Below are positions 34,466-42,904 of a stretch of 64,000 nt of DNA, in pieces; the first letter of the stretch is position 1; each line of letters starts with the position of its first letter. The DNA is from Bog-756 sp963713625. Its GTDB lineage: Bacteria; Actinomycetota; Acidimicrobiia; Acidimicrobiales; RAAP-2. The position numbers and the translations under genes were made by a program. The notes beneath the pieces were generated by a model, which was not told the origin of the DNA, ran no database searches, and worked only from the letters and a program-made list of their open reading frames with translations. The stretch covers positions 806,001 through 870,000 of the forward strand of contig CAVQMN010000004.1 of assembly GCA_963713625.1 (NCBI GenBank), in the 5' to 3' direction.

Positions 34466-35368
34466 ATGCGGCTGGGTATCACCACTCCCGTGCTCAGCAT
34501 GGTGCCCGACGTACACGCCCCCTGGGAGGTGGACGGGACCATCGAGGATGTCGCCACCATCGCCCAGGCGGCCGAACGACTCGGGTACGACCATCTGACC
34601 TGCAGCGAGCACGTGATCGTCCCCACCGACGTGGCCCCCACCCGGGGCAGCCGCTACTGGGACCCGCTGGCCACCTTCGGCTACCTGGCCGCGGTGACAT
34701 CACGGATCCGTCTGGCCACCAACGTGTTGGTGCTCGGGTACCACCACCCGCTGGAGATCGCCAAGCGCTACGGCACGTTGGACCAGGTGTCGGGCGGTCG
34801 TGTCATCCTCGGACTGGGGGTCGGCTCCCTGCAAGAGGAGTTCGAACTCCTCGGTTGCCCGTTCGACGACCGGGGGGCGCGCGCCGACGACGCCCTCTCG
34901 GCGCTGCGGGTCTCACTGTCGGATCCGACACCGGAGTACGCGGGGCCGTTCTACCGGTACTCAGGGGTGGTGTTGGATCCGTGCGCCCGTCAATCCTCGG
35001 TGCCCTTTTGGATCGGAGGGCGCACCCGCCGCTCCCTCCGGCGCGCCGTTGAACTGGGCGACGGCTGGGTGCCGTTCGGGATCAGGGCCACCGATGTGGC
35101 CACCATGGTGGCCGCAGCCCGCGACACCGAGGCCTGGGCGGCGCGCCCGAACCCGCTCGAGATCGTGCTGCGGAACGGACGCCCGCTGGATCCGGTCGGC
35201 GATCCCGACGGGGCCCGGCACATGGTGGAGCGGCTCGTGACCGCGGGAGCGACCGGCCTACAGCTGTGGTTTCTCCACCAGTCGCCGGCCCACTATCTGG
35301 AACAGCTCGAGGCCATGGTCGACATCGTGGCGTCGACTGACGGACCATCGGACCGGCCCGGTCGGTGA
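34466..35368 (+). CDS. LLM-class F420-dependent oxidoreductase
   Basis: A 300-residue luciferase-like TIM-barrel protein of the F420 subfamily. It opens MRLGITTPVLSMVPDVHAPW and continues ERLGYDHLTCSEHVIVP, RIRLATNVLVLGYHHPLEIAKRYGTLDQVSGGRVILGLGVGSLQEEFELLG and FWIGGRTRRSLRRAVELGDGWVP. It should use reduced F420 or flavin to reduce or oxygenate an organic substrate. The stop overlaps the next ATG as TGATG, so the EthD-like gene is translationally coupled. The ATG follows GGGGGAAGG. Confidence 0.92.
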   Translation: MRLGITTPVLSMVPDVHAPWEVDGTIEDVATIAQAAERLGYDHLTCSEHVIVPTDVAPTRGSRYWDPLATFGYLAAVTSRIRLATNVLVLGYHHPLEIAKRYGTLDQVSGGRVILGLGVGSLQEEFELLGCPFDDRGARADDALSALRVSLSDPTPEYAGPFYRYSGVVLDPCARQSSVPFWIGGRTRRSLRRAVELGDGWVPFGIRATDVATMVAAARDTEAWAARPNPLEIVLRNGRPLDPVGDPDGARHMVERLVTAGATGLQLWFLHQSPAHYLEQLEAMVDIVASTDGPSDRPGR

Positions 35369-36111
35369 TGAACCGGGTCAAGGTCGGTTTCTTCTCGCTC
35401 TCCCACCCCTCGCCGACCGGCGACGACCGCGCCTACCTCGAATGGCACCAGATGGACCACATGCCCGAGCAGTACCAGCTGCCCGGGCTGGTCCTCGGCC
35501 AGCGGTGGGCGTCCACCCCGGCCTGCCGGGCGTCGCGGGCCGCCGGCGCCGACGGTTGGTCCCAGGTCGAACACGTCGTCTGCTACCTGATGGGGAATCC
35601 CGTCTCCGAGACGATCGATGACTTCCTGGCCCTGGGTCGGCATCTGGCCGAACTGGGCCGTTTCCCCCACGCCCTGCCCTCCCAGTACCGGGGAGGCCTG
35701 CGCCTGCTGGAGACCATCGCGGCACGACGGGTGCTCGTCTCACCCGAGGTGGTGCCCTTCCGACCCCATCAGGGTATCTACCTCGTCGTCGAGGAGCCCA
35801 CCGATGTACCGGCCCAGGATGCACACGTCCAGCGGATGCACGTCGAACTGCTGCCCGAACTGGCCTCGGTTCCGGGCGTGGCCGGCGCATGGATCTTCGG
35901 GACGACGCCGTCCATCCGACGATCGATGTTCACCGACGGCGACTACCGGATGACGGTCTGCTACCTCGACGACGACCCGGCCACGGTGGGCGAGAGGCTC
36001 GCACCCGTCCTCGACCGATGGTGGTCGACGGCGCCCATCCGTCCGCTGCTGGCCGCACCGTTCGAGTCGACGATCATCTGGGACTGGGATCGCTTCGCCG
36101 GTCCTGATTGA
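35368..36111 (+). CDS. EthD-like dimeric alpha/beta-barrel protein (hypothetical)
   Basis: A 247-residue protein with two ferredoxin-like halves. The first half has VGFFSLSHPSPTGDDRAYLEWHQMDHMPEQYQLPG, echoing EthD-type W-H-xxH-xP patterns. The second has IYLVVEEPTDVPAQDAHVQRMHVELLPELASVPGVAGAWIF. These domains often accompany oxidative catabolic enzymes. It is coupled to the upstream F420 oxidoreductase, so it probably serves the same substrate; the exact role is unknown. Confidence 0.82.
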   Translation: MNRVKVGFFSLSHPSPTGDDRAYLEWHQMDHMPEQYQLPGLVLGQRWASTPACRASRAAGADGWSQVEHVVCYLMGNPVSETIDDFLALGRHLAELGRFPHALPSQYRGGLRLLETIAARRVLVSPEVVPFRPHQGIYLVVEEPTDVPAQDAHVQRMHVELLPELASVPGVAGAWIFGTTPSIRRSMFTDGDYRMTVCYLDDDPATVGERLAPVLDRWWSTAPIRPLLAAPFESTIIWDWDRFAGPD

Positions 36112-36121
36112 ACAGCCGACC

Positions 36122-36613
36122 TCAGGGGCTGTCGCCCTTGCGCCCGTGGAGCTTGCGCAGCGACCGGACCAGTGAGGCCTCGATCAACTTGTCGTTCCCT
36201 TTGGAGATGAAGTCGTGCACCCGCTTCTCCAGCAGGACGCGCATGAGCGGATTGAAGGCCTCGTAGGTTTCACGGAAAAAGACATGGGTCCGTCCGTCAC
36301 CCAGGTCCTCCAGCCGCGTCCACCCCGATGCCCGGGACCACAGCGGCTTGCCGATGGCGTCGTACCGCCATGACAGTGGGCGCTTCGCTTCGGTGATCCA
36401 CTCCCACGACTGCGCCTTGCCCTTGGACAGGAGATACTTCGGGACCTGGAAGTCGCAGTGGCGGACCAGGCCGTTGCCGTCCTGGTCGCCGGGGTGGTAG
36501 ATCTCGATCTTTACCGTGTCGGCTTCGAAGCCGGTCCGCATCCGGCCCCAGAACACGTCCCATACCTCGTCGGGTGTTCCATCGACGACGAAGTCGAATC
36601 TGTGATCCTGCAC
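36122..36613 (-). CDS. SRPBCC-family (START-like) protein
   Basis: A 163-residue START-like protein: HRFDFVVDGTPDEVWDVFWGRM at the start, central strands (DGNGLVRHCDFQVPKYLLSKGKAQSWEWITEAKRPLSWRYDAIGKPLW) and a long C-terminal helix. It binds a hydrophobic ligand in a deep cavity; enzymatic role unknown. It is the third gene of a leftward unit, 16 bases after the acyl-CoA ligase. GTG start after GAGAGGAG. Confidence 0.87.
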   Translation of the reverse strand: MQDHRFDFVVDGTPDEVWDVFWGRMRTGFEADTVKIEIYHPGDQDGNGLVRHCDFQVPKYLLSKGKAQSWEWITEAKRPLSWRYDAIGKPLWSRASGWTRLEDLGDGRTHVFFRETYEAFNPLMRVLLEKRVHDFISKGNDKLIEASLVRSLRKLHGRKGDSP

Positions 36614-36629
36614 CTGTACTCCTCTCGAT

Positions 36630-38153
36630 TCATCTGCCCCCCGTTTTCGGGACCAGTTCCGACCTGACAACCTTCCCGCTGGCGTTCCTCGGCAGCGCGG
36701 CGAGGTACTCGATGCGCCGCGGCACCTTGTAGTCGGCGAGCCCCTCGCCGGCAAACCTCTGCAGTTCCTCGGGCGACAGCGTCTGGCCCGGGCCGAGGAC
36801 GACGAAGGCGGCGACGTCCTCGCCGAGCACCTCGTGGGGGACCCCGACGACCGCCACCTCGACCACCGCCGGATGGGCGTAGAGCACCGCTTCGACATCG
36901 TCGGTGTAGATGTTCAACCCGCCCCTGACGATCATCTCCTTCTTCCGGCCGACGATGAACAGGTAGCCCTCGGCGTCGAGATAGCCGAGGTCCCCGGTAT
37001 GCAGCCAGCCCCCGTCCCACATGTGGGCGGTGGCCTCCGGATCCTTGTAGTACTCCCGGTGGCCGTCGGGGTTGCGGGTGACCACCTCGCCCACCTCGCC
37101 CACCGGCCGCGCCGTGCCTGCGTCGTCCACGATCCGCACCTCGACGGGCGGCCTCGGCCGCCCCACCGCCCCTGGACGGGTGCGGGCCCCCTCCGGATCC
37201 ATGGTGAACGTGGCGTGCCCGCCCTCGGTCATGCCGTAGCTGTTGAGGACGGCGGCGTCGGGGACCTTGGCCTGCAGCCGCACCAGCGTGTCCGGAGCGA
37301 GCGGCGCGCTGCCCAGCACGAGCCGGCGCAGGCTGGACAGATCGGACGCTTCGAACCGCTCGTGATGGATGATCAGCTGGGCCATGGCCGGGACGATGAA
37401 GGCGATGACCGGCCGATCGCGTTCGACGATCTCGAGCCACCGCCCGGCATCGAAGGTCGGAAGGTAGAGCACGGTCATGCCGGCCTTCATCGGGTTGTAG
37501 ATGAAACCCAGGCCGGCGAAGGTGAACACCGGCGATGCGGTGAACCAGCCCGTTCCCTGCCACACCGGTCGGCCGTTGGGCACCATCGCCACCTGGTCGT
37601 ACCGGACGGCAACCCCCTTCGGTCTCCCTGTGGTGCCGGACGTGTACATGACGTCGGCCAGGTCGGAGCCGTCCACGGCGACCTGGATGGTGGCGGCGTC
37701 CCCGCTCTTCACCTCGTCGAAGTCGACGAATCCCTCCACCACCCGGCCGCCGACGGACACGGCCACCGCCAGCGAATCGAGGGTGTCCAGCAGCGGGCGC
37801 ACGAACTCCGCGTAGGCGTCACCGACAACCACCGCGGTGACCTCGGCGTGCTCGAGAATGGCCCGCACCTCGGGCCCCGACAGCCGGTTGTTCATCGGCA
37901 CCGCCGTCGCCCCCAGCATGTGCACCGCGCTGTAGGTGACGATCCAGTCGAGGATCCGGGAGCTCTCGAGGCAGATGGCGACCAGGTCCCCCCGGCCCAC
38001 CCCCCGTCCGAGCAACCCGCGGGCCAGACGACTGGACTCTCGTTCCCAACGGGCAAACGTGATCGAGGAGCCGTCTTCGAGGTTCCGGTAGGCCACCTCG
38101 TCGGGGTACGCCCCGGCCATCAGGCGCAGCTGATCCGGTAAGAGGTCAACCAC
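36630..38153 (-). CDS. AMP-dependent acyl-CoA synthetase/ligase
   Basis: A 507-residue adenylate-forming enzyme: P-loop YTSGTTGRPKG, YGMTEGGH (aromatic-adenylate motif), HTGDLGYLDAEGYLFIVGRKKEMIVRGGLNIY, and the catalytic Lys in NASGKVVRSEL. It should activate a carboxylic acid to its CoA thioester; chain or ring type cannot be read from the sequence. The GTG overlaps the stop of the upstream amidohydrolase by eight bases, and the SRPBCC gene follows, so the three form an operon. Confidence 0.94.
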   Translation of the reverse strand: MVDLLPDQLRLMAGAYPDEVAYRNLEDGSSITFARWERESSRLARGLLGRGVGRGDLVAICLESSRILDWIVTYSAVHMLGATAVPMNNRLSGPEVRAILEHAEVTAVVVGDAYAEFVRPLLDTLDSLAVAVSVGGRVVEGFVDFDEVKSGDAATIQVAVDGSDLADVMYTSGTTGRPKGVAVRYDQVAMVPNGRPVWQGTGWFTASPVFTFAGLGFIYNPMKAGMTVLYLPTFDAGRWLEIVERDRPVIAFIVPAMAQLIIHHERFEASDLSSLRRLVLGSAPLAPDTLVRLQAKVPDAAVLNSYGMTEGGHATFTMDPEGARTRPGAVGRPRPPVEVRIVDDAGTARPVGEVGEVVTRNPDGHREYYKDPEATAHMWDGGWLHTGDLGYLDAEGYLFIVGRKKEMIVRGGLNIYTDDVEAVLYAHPAVVEVAVVGVPHEVLGEDVAAFVVLGPGQTLSPEELQRFAGEGLADYKVPRRIEYLAALPRNASGKVVRSELVPKTGGR

Positions 38154-38964
38154 GGGGGACGTTGTCGAAGATCCGGGCCGCGGCGTCCCCGAGGAACTCG
38201 CTCATGGCCTCGTCGGTCAGGGGGAGGGCCCGGGCCGCGACCAGGGCCCGTTCCATGGGCAGGAAGGGGTGGTCCGACGCGAACAGGACGCGGCCCCGGC
38301 CCCGGCGGGAGCCCATGAAGGCGACCAACGCCGGGTCCATGTACTTGGCCAGGTAGGCCGAGTTCGAGAGGTAGAGGTTCGGCCACTTCATCATGTATTC
38401 GATGAGCAGCTCCTCGTAGGGATGGCCCATGTGGGCGCCGATCACCACCAGGTCGGGGAAGTCGATCAGGATGTCTTCGAGGAGGACGGGGTCCTGGCAG
38501 CGGGAGCGAACCTTCGGTCCGGGGATGCCGACATTGATGGAGACCGGGACCCCGAGCTCTTCACAGGCGGCGTAGACGGGATAGTAGAGCGCATGGTTCA
38601 GCGGGAATTGACGCAGGAGCGGCGTGACCCTGACCAGGTCGACACCGCCGTCGGCGACACGGGCCCGGAGCTCGGCGCTCTGGCGGGCAGGCCGTTCCGG
38701 GTCGTCCACGGTGGCCGCGAACAGGAGCCGGTCGCGGTGGTCGGCCACGAAGTCCATCGTCTCGGCGTCGACCGACGACAAGGTGCCGGTGAGCACGGCC
38801 CGGTCGACCCCGAGCCGATCCATCTCGCCCAGGAGATCGCCCGTGGTCATCCCGCCCTGGATCTCGCTGCCGAAGAAGCCTTCGATCGAGCCGAAGCCCT
38901 TCTGTCCCAGAAACCTCTCGGCCGCCCGCTTGGAGATCGAATTGACCCACAGGTCGATGACCAC
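38146..38964 (-). CDS. Amidohydrolase-family protein
   Basis: A 272-residue metal-dependent hydrolase of the amidohydrolase-2 type: VIDLWVNSISKRAAERFLGQ at the start, LVVIGAHMGHPYEELLIEYMMKWPNLYLSNSAYLAKYMDP with the central His, and VLFASDHPFLPMERAL with the final Asp. The usual HxH at the first strand is replaced by DLWVN, so the metal site may be altered. It is the first gene of the amidohydrolase-ligase-SRPBCC unit. The GTG at 38964 follows GGGAGGA; a longer frame upstream is not credible. Confidence 0.88.
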   Translation of the reverse strand: MVIDLWVNSISKRAAERFLGQKGFGSIEGFFGSEIQGGMTTGDLLGEMDRLGVDRAVLTGTLSSVDAETMDFVADHRDRLLFAATVDDPERPARQSAELRARVADGGVDLVRVTPLLRQFPLNHALYYPVYAACEELGVPVSINVGIPGPKVRSRCQDPVLLEDILIDFPDLVVIGAHMGHPYEELLIEYMMKWPNLYLSNSAYLAKYMDPALVAFMGSRRGRGRVLFASDHPFLPMERALVAARALPLTDEAMSEFLGDAAARIFDNVPRG

Positions 38965-39143
38965 GTGGTCCTCCCAGGATTGAGCGCTCGGCGCCAGAGT
39001 TCGGTGTCCGCACACACGACCCGTGCTGGGCGGTGGCGGACCGGTCGTGGGCGACTCTAGTGAACCCCCGGAGACCACGCCCGGGCATCGGCTAGGTTCG
39101 CGGCCGGACGACGCATCGGTCAGTCGAACTGGGGGAGCCGAGG

Positions 39144-39782
39144 ATGGCGGAGGGCCGACAGGAGGCCGGGGGTGGATCGCCCGATCCGGACGCGTTCTTC
39201 GACGTGGTCCTGCGTCAACGCGCATCCCGCCAATTCGCCGACGAGCCGGTGGACGACGAGCTGGTCGAACGTTGCCTCCAGGCCGCCACCCATGCGCCGA
39301 GTGCCGAAAACCTCCAGCCCTGGGTATTCGTGGTCGTCCGGGACGACCGGCTCCGGGCGGGCATCGGGGACCTGACCCGTCGGGCCTGGCGGCAAGGCGG
39401 GCGCCAGCATTCGGTCGGACGCCTGGAGGACTCGCTCCTCAACGAGGTCGACCGGGGGGCCGAGGGCGGGATCGGTTCGGCCCCGGTGATCATCGTGGTC
39501 TGCGGTGACGCGGCCATCGGACTCGAGGTGACCCTGCCGTCCTCGGTGTTCCCGGCCACCCAGAACCTGCTCCTGTCGGCCACCGCCCTCGGGCTCGGCT
39601 CGGCCATGACCACGTTGGCCACCCGGTTCTCCGACGAGCTCCGCCAGCTGCTCGATCTCCCGGCATCGGTTCGGCCGATGGCCGTGGTGCCCATCGGCTG
39701 GCCCGGCCGCCCGCTCGGTCCGCCCCGCCGCCTGCCGCTGAGCGAACGGGCCCACCGGGACCGCTACGGGGTGCCGTGGTGA
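39144..39782 (+). CDS. Nitroreductase-family flavoprotein
   Basis: A 212-residue FMN-binding protein: LRQRASRQFADEPVDDELVERCLQAATHAPSAENLQPWVFVVV is the classic N-terminal FMN and dimer segment, and FPATQNLLLSATALGLGSAMTTLATRFSDELRQLLDLP follows. It should reduce nitro-aromatics, quinones, enones or a related substrate with NAD(P)H. The ATG follows GGGGGAGCCGAGG. It is divergent from the amidohydrolase operon. Confidence 0.92.
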   Translation: MAEGRQEAGGGSPDPDAFFDVVLRQRASRQFADEPVDDELVERCLQAATHAPSAENLQPWVFVVVRDDRLRAGIGDLTRRAWRQGGRQHSVGRLEDSLLNEVDRGAEGGIGSAPVIIVVCGDAAIGLEVTLPSSVFPATQNLLLSATALGLGSAMTTLATRFSDELRQLLDLPASVRPMAVVPIGWPGRPLGPPRRLPLSERAHRDRYGVPW

Positions 39783-39799
39783 TCGAGGCCGGCCCGCGC

Positions 39800-40378
39800 T
39801 CAGGCCAGACCGAGAGCCGACGAGACCCGGGCTGACTGGAGCGCGGTGAGCGCCAGGACGTCGGCCCACGACCACACCCCGTCAGGACCACCGAAGCAGG
39901 TGAGGAAAAGGATCCGGTCGACCGTGCCCCCGACGTACCTCGACAGATCCTCGCCTCCGGGCCCCGACGTCCGCTTCTCGAAGATCCAGGTATCCGTGGA
40001 TCCCGGAAGCACCTGGTCGTCGACCACCCGCTCGGAGATGACCGCCTGGTCCGGCTGGGTGGGGCCGACGAAGAACCTCGGGACCTGGCCGAGCGACAGT
40101 GCCGCGTCCTCGGACGTGGCATAGGGCACCACCTCGAACCAGGCTTTTCTGGCCGATTCGGAGTCGGCCAGGGACCGCCAGGCCGTGATACCGCCGAAAG
40201 CCAGGGCCCGGCGGCTCTTCTCGCTCTCGGAGTCCAGCCCGCCGGTGGGCCAGGTTCGCTCCTCGACGATCTTCCACCGGGCGCCGATCAGGTCTGTCTC
40301 GCGCAACAGCATGGCCAACGACTTCGCCGTCTCGACGTCCTGGTCGCCCACATCGTCGCTTGTCCGCTCGTCCGGCAT
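39800..40378 (-). CDS. Conserved hypothetical protein
   Basis: A 192-residue soluble protein with no recognised domain. Features are IGARWKIVEERTWPTGGLDSESEKSRRALAFGGITAWRSL and AWFEVVPYATSEDAALSLGQVPRFF; the tail (SWADVLALTALQSARVSSALGLA) is helical. The fold looks alpha/beta. The ATG at 40378 is preferred over a longer frame; AAGACT seven bases upstream could be a leaderless promoter. It lies downstream of the PH-domain pair on the same strand, after 59 bases, so may be cotranscribed. Confidence 0.75.
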   Translation of the reverse strand: MPDERTSDDVGDQDVETAKSLAMLLRETDLIGARWKIVEERTWPTGGLDSESEKSRRALAFGGITAWRSLADSESARKAWFEVVPYATSEDAALSLGQVPRFFVGPTQPDQAVISERVVDDQVLPGSTDTWIFEKRTSGPGGEDLSRYVGGTVDRILFLTCFGGPDGVWSWADVLALTALQSARVSSALGLA

Positions 40379-40437
40379 TGGCCCGAGTCTTCCAGACGGG
40401 ATCGGCCCCGTGTCGGTCCCGTCCGGGCTGAACACTG

Positions 40438-41781
40438 TTACTGCGGGGGCGGCGAGGGAACCCACTGATGCAGGCGGGCGATCCGGCTGCGTTCCACCTG
40501 CCGATCGAGCATGGCCCGCGCCGCGGTGGCATCACGGTTGGCTGCCCGTGTCTTCACCGGACCCCGTGTCGAATCCAGGTGCACGGTGGCCAGAGAGAGC
40601 GCGCGTTGCCACGGACCCGAGGTCAGCCGCACGCTCTGGGTGCGCTCATGGGGCACGACGTCGATGGTGCGGGACAATAGACCGTGGCGGGCCATGAAGA
40701 CATGTTCATCGGACCCGGCCAGCTGGGCGCGCCACCACAACGGAGCCCGGATGGCGGCCCGGCGCGGAGGACGATCGAGGGGAATGGCGCCGAGGTCGAT
40801 CCCGCCCAGCAGCCAGCCGACGAGCGCCAGGGCATAGGCGCGGTCGGTGACCGGGAGCAGCATGGTGGACTTCGTGTTGCTCGACCCGGCATAGCCGGCC
40901 ACGTTCATCCGGACCTGGACCCATCCGAAGAGCCGCCACCCGACGGGTTGGTGGATCAGGACCGCCTGAATCCGCCCGGGCGGCACGGTCTGACGGCTGG
41001 TGGAGAGGAGTCCGTGACGGATCCTCAGCCCGTCGGGTGATTCGGTCACGGTGAAATCCCAGAGCGAGTTGACCCGTCGCCACACGGCGGAGACGATGAG
41101 GACGCCGAACCAGAGAACGAGGACGATGCCGATCCCGGACGTGGCCTTGTGGCCGTTCTGGTTCCCGACCACGGTGAGGATCGGCCCGATGAACAAGAAG
41201 ATGAGCCGCCACGAGATCATCTCGAGGAGCACGGATCCGACCAGCTGGCCATGGGGGACGGCCACCACCGGCCGCTCCGGGGCTTCTGGGGCACCCTCGT
41301 CGCCGCCACCGGTCCGACCCAGCAGATCGGCCCGGAGCTTCCGGGCCACGGGCAGCGACAGGTAGCGGAGCCGGACGGCCGACCGCTCGGTGCCGGCCGT
41401 CGTGACCTTGACCTCGGCCAGGCCGAAGATGCGGGCCGACAACGGCTCGAGAACATCGACGCTTTGGACCCGGTTGAGACGAACCCGCTTCGACTGCTTC
41501 CGGAGCAGACCGCTGTCGATCCGAAGCTCCCCCCCGAACAGGTGGTACCGCGTCACGGCCACGGTGATCAGCCCTCTGATCACAACCAGCACGGCCAGGG
41601 CGAGATAGATGGCGAGCGCGGTCACATTGGGGCCGCTCCCCTGGCCGGCCTTGCTCCCGGCCAGACTGAACAGCGCGAACACCACCAACACCCCGAGTAT
41701 CCGGCCACCGAGGGCCAGCGGCGTCAGGGGATGGAGCCGGTAGGTCTCGTCGCCGGCCCTGCCCGGCTGTTCAGAGCCCAC
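40438..41781 (-). CDS. Bacterial PH-domain membrane protein (YdbT-like)
   Basis: A 447-residue protein with two membrane hairpins (LGGRILGVLVVFALFSLAG / VTALAIYLALAVLVVIRGLI, and SWRLIFLFIGPILTVVG / IGIVLVLWFGVLIVSAVWR). Three bPH_2 domains are recognisable by their RYHLFGGELRIDSGLLRKQSKRVRLNRVQSVDV, VTESPDGLRIRHGLLSTSRQTVPPGRIQAVLI and VFMARHGLLSRTIDVVPHERTQSVRL cores. The cellular role of this family is unestablished. The GTG overlaps the upstream PH gene by 11 bases; the two are the usual large/small pair (YdbT/YdbS). Confidence 0.88.
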   Translation of the reverse strand: MGSEQPGRAGDETYRLHPLTPLALGGRILGVLVVFALFSLAGSKAGQGSGPNVTALAIYLALAVLVVIRGLITVAVTRYHLFGGELRIDSGLLRKQSKRVRLNRVQSVDVLEPLSARIFGLAEVKVTTAGTERSAVRLRYLSLPVARKLRADLLGRTGGGDEGAPEAPERPVVAVPHGQLVGSVLLEMISWRLIFLFIGPILTVVGNQNGHKATSGIGIVLVLWFGVLIVSAVWRRVNSLWDFTVTESPDGLRIRHGLLSTSRQTVPPGRIQAVLIHQPVGWRLFGWVQVRMNVAGYAGSSNTKSTMLLPVTDRAYALALVGWLLGGIDLGAIPLDRPPRRAAIRAPLWWRAQLAGSDEHVFMARHGLLSRTIDVVPHERTQSVRLTSGPWQRALSLATVHLDSTRGPVKTRAANRDATAARAMLDRQVERSRIARLHQWVPSPPPQ

Positions 41782-42259
41782 TGGCGTGGGCCTCGCCCAA
41801 CTGGGTCAGCCGGTCGCGGAGCTGCTCGGCCACGGTCGGGGTGAGACCACAGACTTTTGCGTCGGTGGTGGCGGCCGCGGTGTGGAGCTTGACGCTGACG
41901 AGACCGAACGAGCGCTCAATGGGACCGGCCTCCACGTCGACCAGCTGCATGCGCCCGTAGGGCACCACGGTGAGGCGCTTGAACATCGCCCCGTGGGTCA
42001 CGACCAGATCATCGGTGCGCTCGACGTACCCCCACGAGCGGAGGTTCCGCCCGATCGAGATCCAGGCCAGCACGACCAGGACGATGCCGGCTGCGGCCAC
42101 GGCGATGGCGGCCACCGTCGATGCCAGGGCACAGGCCAGTGCCACCCCGGCGACAACCAGCGGTCCGACCACGAGCAACTCGGTGCGCCGCATCCGGGCC
42201 AGGCGCGGCGAGACCCGGTTCCACGGATTGTCGGGGGGCGCAGCGAACGGACCGTCCAT
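41771..42259 (-). CDS. Bacterial PH-domain protein (YdbS-like)
   Basis: A 162-residue protein with two membrane helices (ELLVVGPLVVAGVALACAL / VAAIAVAAAGIVLVVLAWISI) and one bPH_2 domain (YVERTDDLVVTHGAMFKRLTVVPYGRMQLVDVEAGPIERSFGLVSVKLHTA). It is the small partner of the YdbT-like protein downstream, overlapping it. The ATG is preceded seven bases upstream by TAGGGT, consistent with a leaderless start. Confidence 0.88.
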   Translation of the reverse strand: MDGPFAAPPDNPWNRVSPRLARMRRTELLVVGPLVVAGVALACALASTVAAIAVAAAGIVLVVLAWISIGRNLRSWGYVERTDDLVVTHGAMFKRLTVVPYGRMQLVDVEAGPIERSFGLVSVKLHTAAATTDAKVCGLTPTVAEQLRDRLTQLGEAHASGL

Positions 42260-42266
42260 GGTGGGA

Positions 42267-42272
42267 ACCCTA
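42267..42272 (-). promoter_or_regulatory. -10 box TAGGGT, leaderless start
   Basis: Reading leftward, TAGGGT ends seven bases before the ATG of the small PH-domain gene; no ribosome-binding site is present. Confidence 0.5.
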
Positions 42273-42322
42273 CCTTCGCCTCTGCGTCGCCCTGCCTCCT
42301 GAGCTGACGTTTGGTCCGGGTA

Positions 42323-42328
42323 TACATT
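42323..42328 (+). promoter_or_regulatory. -10 box TACATT, leaderless start
   Basis: TACATT, within TATACATT, ends six bases before the ATG of a 50-codon frame. This match is the main reason to think that frame is expressed. Confidence 0.5.
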
Positions 42329-42334
42329 GGCTTC

Positions 42335-42487
42335 ATGCTCCCTGATGTCTTCCCGCGCTCCGGCGAGCCGGTGGTCATCGGCGGTGGCCCTGACGAGGTC
42401 CTGGGCGTGCCGGTCGACCGTGCACCTGGTGAACGTGCACCTGGTGAAGGGGGCTCGGACCAGGTCGAGCCGGTCCTGGACCGATAG
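42335..42487 (+). CDS. Small hypothetical protein (50 aa)
   Basis: A 50-residue acidic, Gly/Pro-rich frame (MLPDVFPRSGEPVVIGGGPDEV...). It contains a duplicated 15-base segment encoding APGER-APGEG. The start sits at leaderless spacing from TACATT. It has no recognisable domain and ends two bases before the next small frame, so the two would be one transcript. Confidence 0.5.
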   Translation: MLPDVFPRSGEPVVIGGGPDEVLGVPVDRAPGERAPGEGGSDQVEPVLDR

Positions 42488-42489
42488 CC

Positions 42490-42642
42490 ATGCGAGTCAC
42501 CCGCGGCCACGAAGCTGAGGCGTTCGAGGCCGAATTGTCGAAGAAGCCGAATCGGGTGGGCATGCTGATCCTGCGCCTCCTGGGCTACAAGGGGATGCCG
42601 CCCCCGCCGCCCTCCGATGGTGAGGGCCACCAACACCCGTAG
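42490..42642 (+). CDS. Small hypothetical protein (50 aa)
   Basis: A 50-residue frame opening MRVTRGHEAEAFEAELSKKP, with an amphipathic stretch NRVGMLILRLLGYKG and a Pro-rich, His-containing tail (PPPPPSDGEGHQHP). It follows the previous small frame by two bases and would depend on coupled translation. Composition is protein-like (balanced charge, hydrophobic core), which favours a real gene. Function unknown. Confidence 0.5.
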   Translation: MRVTRGHEAEAFEAELSKKPNRVGMLILRLLGYKGMPPPPPSDGEGHQHP

Positions 42643-42727
42643 TCCTGCGCGGTCTGCCACCCACCCACTGACGTCCTCGGATCGGGGGATGACGGCACAG
42701 GACGAGCGGCGCGGTCAGCTGCGGTCC

Positions 42728-42760
42728 GGTCCTGTCTGGTCCTGTTCGGTCTGGTCCTGT
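42728..42760 (+). repeat. Short direct repeats of GGTCCTGT
   Basis: GGTCCTGT occurs at 42728, 42738 and 42753 in the gap between the small genes and the convergent mannosidase. It is a simple, low-complexity stretch. Confidence 0.6.
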
Positions 42761-42816
42761 CCCCATCGGCCGAACCGACAGATCTGTAACGCCACGATCC
42801 CTCCGCCGTTTGCTAG

Positions 42817-42865
42817 GGGCCAGGCCCGTTGAGCGGGGTCCGCCACTCTGCTCCGGGCCTGGCCC
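42817..42865. terminator. Long-stem hairpin between convergent genes
   Basis: GGGCCAGGCCCG (42817-42828) and CGGGCCTGGCCC (42854-42865) pair perfectly over 12 bases with a 25-base loop, between the small rightward genes and the leftward mannosidase. Likely bidirectional terminator. Confidence 0.55.
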
Positions 42866-42904
42866 GCTTCTGGCCCGAGGAACGGTCAGCCGATGCCCGT
42901 TCCG

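Noticed and set aside
42728..42760. Regulatory array from GGTCCTGT repeats
   Set aside because: Spacing is irregular and the stretch is low in complexity; treated as a simple repeat.
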